Positions 34,875 through 44,890 of a stretch of DNA of 64,000 nucleotides are shown in pieces. This DNA is from Billgrantia sulfidoxydans (GTDB lineage Bacteria; Pseudomonadota; Gammaproteobacteria; Pseudomonadales; Halomonadaceae): the NCBI RefSeq assembly GCF_017868775.1, contig NZ_CP053381.1:3596001-3660000 (forward strand). Reading direction: 5' to 3'. Every line of letters starts with the position of its first letter. Position 1 is the first letter of the stretch. The position numbers were made by a program, and so were the translations under genes. The notes beneath the pieces were generated by a model. It did not search any database. It was not told where the DNA came from and worked only from the letters and a program-made list of their open reading frames with translations.

Positions 34875-35930
34875 TTAGCCGCCTACCCCTGCCAGAAAGA
34901 TAAACCCCATCACCATGAGTAGCAGAAATAGCGTTTCGGCAACCATCAGGATGACAGGTTTCCAGCCAACAACGGCCAGTTTCTGGAAGGAAGTCTTGAT
35001 CCCCAGTGCTGCAATTGCCGTGACCAGGCACCAGCGGGACAGATCGGTGAAACCTTCGACCAGCAGTGTTGGAACAATGCCCAGGCTGTTGACGATCACC
35101 AGCAGTACGAAGGCCACCAGGAAGCCCGGTAACATGGGCACTCTACTGGCGCCATCCGTCCTCCTCCGCTCATGGCGAAATAGCCACATGAAGGCCATCA
35201 CCGCAGGGACCAGCATGGCGACCCTCAACAGCTTGACGAAGGTCGAAACGTCGCCAGTGCTTTCGGAAATCATGTAGCCGGCGCCGACTACCTGCGCCAC
35301 GTCGTGGATGGTGCCACCAAGGAAAATGCCCGCCTGTTCATGGTTCATCCCCAGCACACCCACAACCAAGGGGTACGTCACCATGGCCATAGTGGAAAGC
35401 GTCGTCACACCCACCACCGTGAGGATGGTGTTGCGTTCGCTGTTGGCGTGCCGTGGCATTACAGCCGACAGGGCCAGCGCCGCCGACGCCCCGCAGATGG
35501 CCACCGAGCCTCCCGTCAGTAAGCCCATCTCGCGATGCAGCCCCAGCAGCCGCGCCAGCACCACACCGGAAAGAATGGTGAAAACCACACCGGCAACGAC
35601 TGTCAATAGCGGGCCGATCCCCAGCGCCAAGACCTGCTCGATAGTGATGCGAACACCCAGCAAGGCCACCCCTAGGCGCAGTATGGTTCGAGCAGCGAAC
35701 TCGATACCTGCCAAGCAGCGCTCATCCTCGGAGAGGAAGTGCAATGACATACCAAATAGCAGCGCATACAGCAGAGTGGGGCCACCGTAGTGTTCGGCAA
35801 GAAAGGTGGTAGCCAAGGCAATGGTGACACACAGCAACACACCATGCCCCACCCGCGGGATGGTGAGAATCGCCTCCTTGGCTATGCCGAGAGGCCACTG
35901 CAGGGCCTGCTTTCCACGCTCAAGCATCAT
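34875..35930 (-). CDS. YeiH/COG2855-family exporter, probable sulfite exporter (CuyZ/SuyZ-like)
   Basis: Inner-membrane protein of 351 residues with about ten segments. Seen are LHFLSEDERCLAGIEFAARTILRLGVALLGVRIT, TGGSVAICGASAALALSAVMP, GTIHDVAQVVGAGYM and LGIKTSFQKLAVVGWKP, all typical of the family. Members linked to cysteate and sulfolactate genes (CuyZ, SuyZ) are proposed to export the sulfite made by desulfonation. It ends a minus-strand series with HpsN-, SDR- and ADH-type genes, 24 bp after the ADH gene, in a locus that also encodes SuyAB, so that role fits well here. Confidence 0.85.
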   Translation of the reverse strand: MMLERGKQALQWPLGIAKEAILTIPRVGHGVLLCVTIALATTFLAEHYGGPTLLYALLFGMSLHFLSEDERCLAGIEFAARTILRLGVALLGVRITIEQVLALGIGPLLTVVAGVVFTILSGVVLARLLGLHREMGLLTGGSVAICGASAALALSAVMPRHANSERNTILTVVGVTTLSTMAMVTYPLVVGVLGMNHEQAGIFLGGTIHDVAQVVGAGYMISESTGDVSTFVKLLRVAMLVPAVMAFMWLFRHERRRTDGASRVPMLPGFLVAFVLLVIVNSLGIVPTLLVEGFTDLSRWCLVTAIAALGIKTSFQKLAVVGWKPVILMVAETLFLLLMVMGFIFLAGVGG

Positions 35931-35954
35931 GGCGGTAATCTCGGTAGCTTAACG

Positions 35955-36941
35955 TCACGGCAGCAGGACCACCTTGGCGGCGGCGGTGCGACCCGCCGCC
36001 AGGTCGGCGAAGGCCTGACTGCCCTCTTCCAATGGCCGGGTCTCGACCCACCCGAGCTCTCCCAACGCCCCGGAATCCAGCAACGCGACCGTGGCCCACA
36101 AATCGGTGGTCGTGTAGGTGTAGGCCCCCAGGAAAGCTATCTCCTTCAGGGTGACGGCGCGCACATCGAGGCTGCCCTCGTTGTCCTGCAGCCCGAGATG
36201 CATGATGGCGCCACCGGGACGTACGACCGCAACGCCCATGCGCCGGGTCGCCGCCGCACCCACGCAGTCGAACACGGCATCGATGCTGTCGTCCGCAAGC
36301 GCTTGGTGAACGGGATCGAAGGCGTCGAGCCCCGCCTCTTGGGCGGTCTGGCGACGCAGCGGGTTGGTATCCGCCAGCTGCAGGTTACGCACGCCCCGCT
36401 GGCGGAGCATCAGTCCCGCCAGTAGTCCCACGGCACCGGCACCGATGACCAGAACCCGAGCCTCGGCCAGAGGTCTCGCGAGCACCCGCTCGAGGCGCTG
36501 AATGCCATGCAGGGCGGTAGCGGCTGGTTCAGTAAGCGCCGCCACGACCGGTGACAAGGTTTCGGGCAACTCGATCAGGCAGTGGTCGGGAATCGTCAGT
36601 GACTCGGCAAAACTCCCTGCTCGCGTCATGCCTATCATGGTGCGATTGCTGCATAGGTTCTGCCGCCCACTCAGACAGTATTCGCAGCGACCGCAGACGA
36701 TCAGCGGATTCATGGTGACGCGCTTGCCGACCATCGCCCCCTCTACCACTACGCCAGCCGCCTCATGTCCCAGGATCAAGGGCGGCTGACGGCGAGGATC
36801 ATGGCCATGGTAGGCATGCAGGTCGGAGCCACAGATACCGGTGGCTTGGATACGCACACGTGACTCGCCCGGGGCCAACGGCGACAGCTCCGTCTCACGC
36901 AGTTCGAGCGCTTCAGGCCCGACATAAAAGAGTGCTTGCAT
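35955..36941 (-). CDS. Zinc-dependent medium-chain dehydrogenase, likely sulfonate-polyol dehydrogenase
   Basis: NAD(P)-dependent MDR enzyme of 328 residues. Catalytic zinc region GICGSDLHAYHGHDP and GHEAAGVVVEG, structural zinc cysteines in CGRCEYCLSGRQNLCSNR (about 83-100) and nucleotide motif VIGAGAVGLLAGLML (about 166-180) are present. By sequence it is near galactitol-phosphate/sorbitol dehydrogenases. In this operon, after a HisD-type DHPS dehydrogenase and an SDR, it is a candidate for one of the two C2 dehydrogenases (HpsO/HpsP role) that interconvert DHPS enantiomers. Substrate is inferred from context. Confidence 0.82.
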   Translation of the reverse strand: MQALFYVGPEALELRETELSPLAPGESRVRIQATGICGSDLHAYHGHDPRRQPPLILGHEAAGVVVEGAMVGKRVTMNPLIVCGRCEYCLSGRQNLCSNRTMIGMTRAGSFAESLTIPDHCLIELPETLSPVVAALTEPAATALHGIQRLERVLARPLAEARVLVIGAGAVGLLAGLMLRQRGVRNLQLADTNPLRRQTAQEAGLDAFDPVHQALADDSIDAVFDCVGAAATRRMGVAVVRPGGAIMHLGLQDNEGSLDVRAVTLKEIAFLGAYTYTTTDLWATVALLDSGALGELGWVETRPLEEGSQAFADLAAGRTAAAKVVLLP

Positions 36942-36970
36942 GATGCAATCTCCTCACGGTGGTGGTGCTC

Positions 36971-37732
36971 TTACTTGGCGGTGAAACCGCCATCGACATA
37001 GAGGGTCTGCCCGGTGACATAGCCGGATGCGGGGGATGCCAGGAAAACGGTGGGGCCGGCGATATCTTCCATCGTGCCGTTGCGTCCGATGGCCGTTCGT
37101 CCGGCCAAGGCTTCCACCGAAGCCGGATCATTGAAGACCGGCGCCGTAAGCTCCGTAGGGAAGAAACCGGGAGCAATGGCGTTGGCATTGATGCCATGAC
37201 GGGACCAGGCTTCTGCCATGGCCCGCGTCAGTTGCACGATGCCGCCCTTACCGGCCCCGTAGGGAGCGCTGTCGGGAAAGGCCCGCTGCGACTGAAGCGA
37301 AGCCAGATTGATGATGCGACCGTAGCCCTGCTCGCGCATGCCCGGCACCAACGCTCGTGACAGGAAGAAGGGGGCGGCCAAGTGTAACTGCAGGGTCAAC
37401 TGCCATGAGGCGAGATCAACCTCCTCGATGGGTTGGCGCAAGTTGACGCCGGCCGCATTGACCAGAATGGTTACCGCCCCGAAGGGTTCGGCTGCTCGAT
37501 TGGCTGCGTGCTCCAGGGATTCGGCATCGGCGAGATCAACCACGAGGGCGGCCGCCTGGCCGCCCTGTGCTTCGATCGACGCGACGCTCTTCTCCAATGC
37601 CTGACGACGGCGAGCAGCCACCACGACACGCGCGCCGGCCGCGGCCAGTGCTTCGGCCATGGCCCGCCCCAGTCCGCTGCTGCCGCCCGTCACCAGTGCC
37701 ACCCGCCCGTCGAGGTCGAAAGAGGACTGCAT
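36971..37732 (-). CDS. SDR-family oxidoreductase, likely sulfonate-polyol dehydrogenase
   Basis: Classical short-chain dehydrogenase of 253 residues. The cofactor motif is TGGSSGLGRAMA (about 15-26), then VNAAGVN, the catalytic Ser in NLASLQSQ, and YGAGKGG (Tyr and Lys of YxxxK, about 155-159). The ATG at 37732 follows GGAGGTATGAC and begins one base after the stop of the HisD-family gene, so the two are coupled. It is the second candidate for a DHPS C2-dehydrogenase. Sequence alone would also allow a gluconate-type reductase. Confidence 0.85.
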   Translation of the reverse strand: MQSSFDLDGRVALVTGGSSGLGRAMAEALAAAGARVVVAARRRQALEKSVASIEAQGGQAAALVVDLADAESLEHAANRAAEPFGAVTILVNAAGVNLRQPIEEVDLASWQLTLQLHLAAPFFLSRALVPGMREQGYGRIINLASLQSQRAFPDSAPYGAGKGGIVQLTRAMAEAWSRHGINANAIAPGFFPTELTAPVFNDPASVEALAGRTAIGRNGTMEDIAGPTVFLASPASGYVTGQTLYVDGGFTAK

Positions 37733-37733
37733 G

Positions 37734-39068
<1,335 letters not shown>

Positions 39069-39086
39069 TCAATCTTCAGGAATAGA

Positions 39087-39102
39087 ATGTAAGCGCTTAC
39101 AT
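39087..39102. promoter_or_regulatory. LacI-type operator before hpsN operon
   Basis: Perfect 16-bp palindrome ATGTAAGCGCTTACAT. Its 14-bp core TGTAAGCGCTTACA (39088-39101) is identical to the operator at 42571-42584, beside the LacI-family gene. The central CG and flanking TGTAA/TTACA match LacI/PurR-family sites. It lies 40 bp before the hpsN start, placing it over the promoter or leader. Confidence 0.85.
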
Positions 39103-39147
39103 TTTTGCGATGACGAGTCGTTTTCGATCAACACCTCCTAGAGCCAG

Positions 39148-40455
39148 TCAACGCCACCAGAGGGAAAGCCAGGGAACGAAGGCAATCAATAGCGCAACCA
39201 TGAGCATGCCCAGCACGAACGGCACCGCATAGCGCGCGATCGCAAGGATAGAACACCTCGTCAACCCCGCGACGACGAACAGGTTGAGCCCCAATGGCGG
39301 AGTGATGAAACCCATGCCCAAGGTTGTCACCATAAGAATGGCAAAATGGATATCATTCATTCCCACCATTTGCGCTAACGGCAGCAGCAAAGGAGCAAGG
39401 ATAACGATATTAGGCGTCGCCTCCATCACACAACCAGCGAGAACCAGTATCCCGATCATCAGCAAAATAATGAGAACAGACGAATCTGTCAGGCTGGTGA
39501 TACCTCCCACCATGGTCTGCGGAATAGCCAAGCTTGAAAAAAGCTGTGCTAGCGGATGAGCAACGGCAATGATCGGCACGATGACGCCACATACTCGTGC
39601 TGAGGATTCCAGCATCTTCGGAATATCGCCCAGCGTGAGCGTTCCTTGTTGCATACCTACCAGCACCACGACCACGACGGCCACCGATGCCGCTTCAGTC
39701 GGAGTGAAAATGCCGGAGTATATGCCGCCAAGAATGACGAAAGGCACAAACAAGGCCCACCTCGCATCCCATACGGCGCGCAACCAGACCTTGAATGAGA
39801 AGCTGCTATGCCCCTTCTCGAAACCATGTAGACGATTCAGCATCACATTCGTCAGCATGACCGACAGCATTACCAGGACACCCGGAATGGCCGCAGCGAG
39901 AAACAGGGTCGATACGGGCATGCCAAGCACCAGGCCGATGACGATGTAGGCGATCGACGGGGGAATCAGAATGCCGGTACAGGCACCAGACGCCACCAGT
40001 GCGCACGCTGCCGGGAGCGGATACCCCCGTTCCACCAGTCGGTGGATCGTCATGCGCCCCACCGCTGCAGCACCCGCAGCATCGGAACCGGAGATGCAGG
40101 CAAAGAAGCCGCAACCCAATGTAGTGGAGCTGCCAAGCCCGGTACGGAACCCACCGACGGTAGCTTGCGCCAAATCCAGCAACTTATCCGACAACCCTGA
40201 TCTAACCAAGGCGTCGCCCGTCAGGATAAAGAGGGGAACGGCAATCAAGGCAAAGGCGTTGATACCTTCGAACAGAGAGGCACCAAAAACGGACAGTGGG
40301 AGTGCTTCTGTCAAAGTAATGATAGTCAAGCTACCCAAGCCGATAGCGACCCATACTGGCACTCCCAGTGCAATCATGGCAACCAATCCGAACAAAGGAA
40401 GATAGAAAGTCCACCCAAGTTGAATAGCAGCCGGTTGATACGTCAGGAACTCCAT
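39148..40455 (-). CDS. TRAP transporter large permease (DctM family), organosulfonate island
   Basis: Sodium-coupled TRAP permease of 435 residues with about 12 segments. Seen are the family features VPLFILTGDALVRSGLSDKLLDLA, CGFFACISGSDAAGAAAVGRM, GACTGILIPPSIAYIVIGLVLGMPVS and GFITPPLGLNLFVVAGLTR. An N-terminal extension (MEFLTYQPAAIQLGWTFYLPLF) is longer than usual. It lies 12 bp after the dctQ stop and completes the TRAP operon. HpsKLM TRAP carriers are known for DHPS uptake, so this likely imports the sulfonate. Confidence 0.9.
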   Translation of the reverse strand: MEFLTYQPAAIQLGWTFYLPLFGLVAMIALGVPVWVAIGLGSLTIITLTEALPLSVFGASLFEGINAFALIAVPLFILTGDALVRSGLSDKLLDLAQATVGGFRTGLGSSTTLGCGFFACISGSDAAGAAAVGRMTIHRLVERGYPLPAACALVASGACTGILIPPSIAYIVIGLVLGMPVSTLFLAAAIPGVLVMLSVMLTNVMLNRLHGFEKGHSSFSFKVWLRAVWDARWALFVPFVILGGIYSGIFTPTEAASVAVVVVVLVGMQQGTLTLGDIPKMLESSARVCGVIVPIIAVAHPLAQLFSSLAIPQTMVGGITSLTDSSVLIILLMIGILVLAGCVMEATPNIVILAPLLLPLAQMVGMNDIHFAILMVTTLGMGFITPPLGLNLFVVAGLTRCSILAIARYAVPFVLGMLMVALLIAFVPWLSLWWR

Positions 40456-40467
40456 GACCTTTCCTCC

Positions 40468-41001
40468 TCAGTCAAACAGCTTCCGACCGTCGAAAACAGG
40501 CTCCCCACGCCGCATTCTTCGCGTATCGGCCAGCATCGATTGAATTACGCGAGTAACGACCAGTGCGAACCCAATTGGAACTGCGGCCAGAAAGAAGGCT
40601 TGAGAAAGTCGCAGCCCTGGAGTGATAGACCCGAAATGCAATGAAGTAATAATAGGGGAGATCGATAACCACAATGCCCAGACCGCCAGGATGAGAGTCG
40701 CAATATCCGACAACCACCAGGCGAGGCGTTTCATGCGCGGCCCGCCCAGATTGACCAAGACATCAATGCGGATATGCGCCCTATCCCTGACGGCTGCAGC
40801 GGCAGCGAGCCAAGCCAGGTATATGAAGGCGTACCGAGCCATCTCCTCACCCCACGATGAGGAGTAATTCAATACGAAGCGTCGAAACACCTCGATGGCA
40901 ATCGTCAAAATGATCAGAGCGTAGAAAGTCAGCAGAAGCCAGCGCTCGACCTTGCGGTCCAGGCGATCGCAACGCAAACGAAACAGTCGCCATTTTGACA
41001 T
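40468..41001 (-). CDS. TRAP transporter small permease (DctQ family), organosulfonate island
   Basis: Four-segment TRAP accessory permease, 177 residues from the ATG at 41001. The start lies one base after the dctP stop. WLLLTFYALIILTIAIEVFRRF, SWGEEMARYAFIYLAWLAAAAAVRDRAHIRIDVLV and RLSQAFFLAAVPIGFALVVTRVIQS are DctQ-typical. Longer in-frame starts would run into dctP and are rejected. Confidence 0.9.
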   Translation of the reverse strand: MSKWRLFRLRCDRLDRKVERWLLLTFYALIILTIAIEVFRRFVLNYSSSWGEEMARYAFIYLAWLAAAAAVRDRAHIRIDVLVNLGGPRMKRLAWWLSDIATLILAVWALWLSISPIITSLHFGSITPGLRLSQAFFLAAVPIGFALVVTRVIQSMLADTRRMRRGEPVFDGRKLFD

Positions 41002-41002
41002 G

Positions 41003-42187
41003 TCAGCTGTTGCTATCGACGTAGTAGCCATTGTCCACCTCCGTAGCTTCAAGCAACTCCTCGAACACTTCCATCGAACCAGCGAGTTTGAGCTTGGTGT
41101 CATCCCAATCCGACAGGTGGTGGCCGCAACGCGCACGCCATTGCTCTACTTCATTCTCGGTAGGGGTATAGACATCGACGCCAGCCTTGCGCATTTCACT
41201 ATAGGCGTAGGCACGAGCGGCAGGGACCTTGGCCAGATTCTCGCGGAAGGTCGTCTCGGCAGCCTGCATGATGCCATCCTGGATCGGCGCGGGCTGGGAA
41301 TCGAACCACGCCTTGTTGCAGGTATAGACCTGGGCATCGGCAACCGACTGGATCGTGGAAATACTCTCGACAACGTCGGTGAAACCGAACACGAGCAGCG
41401 CCTGGACACTCGGATCGAGAGCATCCGCGACACCTTGCTGCATGGCGGAAGACGTCTCACCCCAAGCCACCGGAGTTGGGTTGGCGCCAAGCAATCGGTA
41501 CACTCGCTGCAGGATATCCGATGCCGGAACCCGGAACTTGATGCCCTGGATGTCTTCCGGCGTCTTCGCTGGACCATCGAGCAGGCCCCGACGCACGGCC
41601 ACGGTACGAGGGTCGATGCAGACATAAGACAGCACCTTGAAGCCGCGCTCTTCCACCTTATGGTGAACGACATCCTTCCAGGCTTGCGAAGTCACCAAAT
41701 TGACGAATCTCTGGTTATTGCCACACCAGTAGGGAATGTTGATGAGGTCGACTTCCGGTGCGAATGCGGAAAGGTTCGCCATTGAGTGTTGGGCAATCGC
41801 AACGGAGCCGTTCTGCACCTTGCTGATCAGGGCATCACCCACCCCGAGCTCACCTGCCGGAGCTAGCCTGACGTAAACCCTGCCATTCGTGAAATTCTGA
41901 ATATTTTCCTTATAATTCAGTTGCATGATCGGATACGCGCGGGTTGCACCAATTCGGTACCCCGTCGCCAGAACGATGGTGATTTCAGCTGCGGCACGAC
42001 GCTCGCTCTCCTCCTGAGCCGTTTGGGCCATGGCCTGCTCAGAGAAGAGCGCACCACCGACGGCACCTACGACCGCGGCACTGAAGCCGTAGCGCGCCAC
42101 GTTACTCATGAACTGGCGGCGTTCAGGCAAGCTCGGTTCGCCGGCCTCTGCATGTTTGGCAGTAGTGAGATGATTGAAGAAAGACAT
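41003..42187 (-). CDS. TRAP transporter substrate-binding protein (DctP family), organosulfonate island
   Basis: Periplasmic binding protein of 394 residues from the ATG at 42187, with AAGGAG upstream. The leader is long: a twin-arginine-like ERRQFMSNVARYGFSAAVVGAVGG at about 22-45, ending near AMAQ. Features include LNYKENIQNFTNGRVYVRLAPAGELGVGDALISKVQNG, KTPEDIQGIKFRVPASDILQRVYRLLGANPTPVAWGET and ALDPSVQALLVFGFTDVVESI. The Arg in KFRVP normally contacts the acid group of the ligand, here presumably a sulfonate. First transport gene after the LacI operator region. Confidence 0.9.
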   Translation of the reverse strand: MSFFNHLTTAKHAEAGEPSLPERRQFMSNVARYGFSAAVVGAVGGALFSEQAMAQTAQEESERRAAAEITIVLATGYRIGATRAYPIMQLNYKENIQNFTNGRVYVRLAPAGELGVGDALISKVQNGSVAIAQHSMANLSAFAPEVDLINIPYWCGNNQRFVNLVTSQAWKDVVHHKVEERGFKVLSYVCIDPRTVAVRRGLLDGPAKTPEDIQGIKFRVPASDILQRVYRLLGANPTPVAWGETSSAMQQGVADALDPSVQALLVFGFTDVVESISTIQSVADAQVYTCNKAWFDSQPAPIQDGIMQAAETTFRENLAKVPAARAYAYSEMRKAGVDVYTPTENEVEQWRARCGHHLSDWDDTKLKLAGSMEVFEELLEATEVDNGYYVDSNS

Positions 42188-42231
42188 AGCATGCTCCTTG
42201 TGTTTGTTATTGCGAGAACGGCAGCCTCGAA

Positions 42232-42459
42232 TCACGTCACTGAGGTATCTCGTGTCTCGAGACGTAGACAGGCTGAGATGAACACACCGGTGGCGACCAG
42301 CAACAGCGCCGCTTCCTGCGCAGCGGATATATCCAGCAACCCGGGTCGAAAGCGCTGCAAGACAACGCTGAGAAAGAAGAATGCGAAAAGCCCCAGGGCC
42401 AGCCACATCAAGCCACCCAGCTTACGGCGCCGGTTCGTCTTGTCGGTGATCTCCGTCAT
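42232..42459 (-). CDS. Small two-helix membrane protein leading the TRAP operon
   Basis: Unrecognised 75-residue protein. GCAGGAGAC precedes the ATG at 42459. After a basic N-terminus (NRRRKLGG), two hydrophobic segments follow (about 17-33 and 48-63) joined by LQRFRPGLLDIS. It lies between the LacI-type operator and dctP, 44 bp before dctP, so it is the first gene of the inducible transcript. It may be an accessory transporter subunit or unrelated to transport. Longer in-frame starts have poorer ribosome sites. Confidence 0.6.
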   Translation of the reverse strand: MTEITDKTNRRRKLGGLMWLALGLFAFFFLSVVLQRFRPGLLDISAAQEAALLLVATGVFISACLRLETRDTSVT

Positions 42460-42549
42460 TGTTGTCTCCTGCATCGTTATTGTCGTTGTCCGGCAGAGCG
42501 TTCCAGCCGGGTTGTCGAAGGCGCTTCCCTTGCCGTGTTGCCGCATAGG

Positions 42550-42585
42550 GTTATACTGATCGGCAGGATTTGTAAGCGCTTACAT
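42550..42585 (-). promoter_or_regulatory. LacI-type operator and -10 element of the TRAP operon
   Basis: The palindrome TGTAAGCGCTTACA (42571-42584), identical to the core at 39088-39101, lies in the 241-bp gap between the TRAP operon and the divergent LacI-family gene. On the minus strand a TATAAC hexamer (42555-42550) follows 15 bases after it, so bound repressor would overlap the -35 region. It could also serve autoregulation. Confidence 0.8.
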
Positions 42586-42700
42586 ATAACTGACTTCAGC
42601 CTAGACTCCTATATATGACTTGTCCAGAAGAAATGTGCCCTCATCGCCTGTCTCGCTTTGGGACGGACCGTGAGGGACTCGCCAAGGGAGATGCGACCCC

Positions 42701-43732
42701 ATGAGCAAGGAGCTGCAACGCACGCTGCTCGGAGACGTCGCCCGGGAGGCCGGGGTCTCGACAGCATCGGTATCTCGGGTCCTCAACAATGCGCCTCATG
42801 TCAGCGCCCGTCTGCGCGAACGCGTCGAGGCTGCCATCGAGCGACTCGGCTATGTGCCAGACGGGACCGCCCGTGCGCTGGCCTCACGGCGTATCGGCGC
42901 TATCGGAGCACTGGTACCGACTCTCGACAATCCCATTTTCGGCACCATGATCGACAGCTTGGAGCACCGCCTCAAACGGCATGATTGTCGGCTTTTGATC
43001 GCCACCTACCGCTACGACCTCGACGACGAATACCAAGCCCTGCGCCACTTGGTCCAACAAGGTGTCGATGGCGTGGTTGTCATAGGCCATGATCACCGCC
43101 CCGAGGTCCGCAGCTTGCTCCAACAACGCGGGCTCCCCTTCCTGTCTTGCTGGCACGCCGAAGACGATCCCGACTGGCCCTGTATTGGTTTCGACAATGC
43201 CGCCCCGGCACGGCGCCTGGCGAATCACCTGTTGATGCTGGGCCACCGTCAGTTTGCGGTGGTCACTGCCCCCACCGAGGGTAACGACCGGGCACGAGCA
43301 CGCCTCAAGGGCTTCCTTCAGGCAACGGAGGCAGCAGGCCATCCCCTGCCCCCGGAGCGGATCGTCACGGTACCGTACGGCATAGCCGAAGGTACCCAGG
43401 CCTATGAGGAACTGAGGAGGCTGCCCGAACCGCCGACGGCGATTCTTTGCGGCAACGACACCCTCGCCTTTGGGGTTATGCTGGCCGCTCAGCGGGCAGG
43501 CGTGAGCGTGCCCGAACAGCTCTCAGTTACGGGCTATGACGACCTCCCGCAAGCACGCTTCATGTCCCCGCCGCTGACCACCGTGGCGGTGCCGGCAAGC
43601 GAGATCGGCCAGCGGGTAGCCGATGCACTGACAGCACGCATCAGCGGCGAAGCCTCGCCTCATCGTTTACTGCTCGATGCTCCTCTGGTGCTCCGAGAAT
43701 CGACCGGCCCCGTGCCGGACTTCACCTCGTGA
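42701..43732 (+). CDS. LacI-family regulator of the organosulfonate island
   Basis: Repressor of 343 residues. The N-terminal HTH is LLGDVAREAGVSTASVSRVLNN (about 9-30), with hinge region GYVPDGTARALASRRIGAIGALVP. A periplasmic-binding-protein-like effector domain follows (NPIFGTMIDSLEH, GVDGVVVIGHDH, CIGFDNAAPARRLANHL, LCGNDTLAFGVM, SVTGYDDLPQARFMSPPLTTVAVP). It is divergent from the TRAP operon across one perfect palindrome, and an identical site precedes hpsN 3.5 kb away. The effector is probably DHPS or a pathway intermediate. Its stop is one base from the stop of the convergent Ldh2-family gene. Confidence 0.92.
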   Translation: MSKELQRTLLGDVAREAGVSTASVSRVLNNAPHVSARLRERVEAAIERLGYVPDGTARALASRRIGAIGALVPTLDNPIFGTMIDSLEHRLKRHDCRLLIATYRYDLDDEYQALRHLVQQGVDGVVVIGHDHRPEVRSLLQQRGLPFLSCWHAEDDPDWPCIGFDNAAPARRLANHLLMLGHRQFAVVTAPTEGNDRARARLKGFLQATEAAGHPLPPERIVTVPYGIAEGTQAYEELRRLPEPPTAILCGNDTLAFGVMLAAQRAGVSVPEQLSVTGYDDLPQARFMSPPLTTVAVPASEIGQRVADALTARISGEASPHRLLLDAPLVLRESTGPVPDFTS

Positions 43733-43733
43733 C

Positions 43734-44738
43734 TCAAGCCACCCCCGCGTGGGCTCTCAAGGTCGCCACCAAGGCCGAAGGCAACGTCAGTCGAGTATCG
43801 CGTTCGCGGCGACAAGCATAGCGGCGATCACCGGGCAATCGAACGCCAGCCTGGCCCTGCATTGCCGCGAACATGGTTTCGGCATGCTCGACGAAACCAG
43901 GCGAAAAACGCCCGGGCTCTATCAGCAGAATCAGCTGAGCAATTCCCGGTGGCCCCCCCTCCGCATCCAGGAACGAACTGGCCTGAAAACCAAAGTTGCT
44001 TCCTGTCAATCCGGCGGTAAGCAGTTCCACCATCAAGGCCAAGGCAGCGCCTTTGGCTTCTCCCGCCGGGAGCATGCTGCCAGCGATGGCGGCATCGGCA
44101 TTGCTGGTAGGTTGCCCTTCGGCATCTAACGCCCAACCGATCGGGATAGGTTCACGGCGCCTTTTGGCCAGCATCACCTTGCCACGGGCTACCTTGGAGA
44201 GCGACAGGTCGATCAACAACGGATCGGCCTGTCGCCGCGGACAGGCGAAGGCGATGGGGTTGGTACCGTACAGCGGCCGCCTCCCCCCCCAAGGCGCGAT
44301 GGCCGAAGGCGCATTGCTGAAGGCCAGCGCGAGATACCCCTGGCGCGCGGCATGTTCCACGGGCGCCCCCGCCGCACCGAAATGATGGGAGCGGGCAATG
44401 GCTACAGCCGCGATTCCTAACCGAGCGGCACAATCGAGACCGGCCGTTAGCCCCTTGGCGACAGCCGGAAAGGCTAGGCCGTATCCAGCATCGACGCGCA
44501 CCACTGCCCCCTCCATCTCGAGACGGGGCACTGCCGCCACCTTCACCTTGCCGCAGGCGGCCTGGTCCAGGTAGTACGGCAAGCGCGCCAGGCCATGAGA
44601 TGGCAAACCGTCACGCTCCGCTCCCAAAAGCGCATCGACGGTCACAGTTGCCTCGGGCACTCCAAAGCCATAACGGAGCATCGCGGCCAAAGCCAGGTCC
44701 CGGCCCTCCTCGACACTTAGCTCGACACTCTCGTTCAT
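43734..44738 (-). CDS. Ldh2/malate dehydrogenase-family oxidoreductase, likely sulfolactate dehydrogenase (ComC-like)
   Basis: NAD(P)-dependent 2-hydroxyacid dehydrogenase of the malate/L-sulfolactate/L-lactate family, 334 residues from the ATG at 44738 (AAAGGAGAG upstream). Seen are GAERDGLPSHGLARLPYYLDQ with the active-site His, ARSHHFGAAGAPVEHAARQGYLALAFSNAP, PYGTNPIAFACP-like GTNPIAFACPRR and LDAEGQPTSNADAAI. ComC oxidises (R)-sulfolactate to sulfopyruvate. It sits 152 bp downstream of suyB and probably shares its transcript. The usual partner for racemisation, SlcC, is not seen here, so its physiological direction is open. Confidence 0.82.
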   Translation of the reverse strand: MNESVELSVEEGRDLALAAMLRYGFGVPEATVTVDALLGAERDGLPSHGLARLPYYLDQAACGKVKVAAVPRLEMEGAVVRVDAGYGLAFPAVAKGLTAGLDCAARLGIAAVAIARSHHFGAAGAPVEHAARQGYLALAFSNAPSAIAPWGGRRPLYGTNPIAFACPRRQADPLLIDLSLSKVARGKVMLAKRRREPIPIGWALDAEGQPTSNADAAIAGSMLPAGEAKGAALALMVELLTAGLTGSNFGFQASSFLDAEGGPPGIAQLILLIEPGRFSPGFVEHAETMFAAMQGQAGVRLPGDRRYACRRERDTRLTLPSALVATLRAHAGVA

Positions 44739-44890
44739 GTGCCTCTCTCCTTTCCACAAACCATCACGGCCATGCCATCACAAGGCCCGAGCGGCGGTAG
44801 CTGGCGACCTGGTTGAGCCTCCCATCTACCAGCGCTGATACCAAGGGCGTACAGCTGTCGTCGACCGTAACAAGGCAGGTAGGCTGGCCA

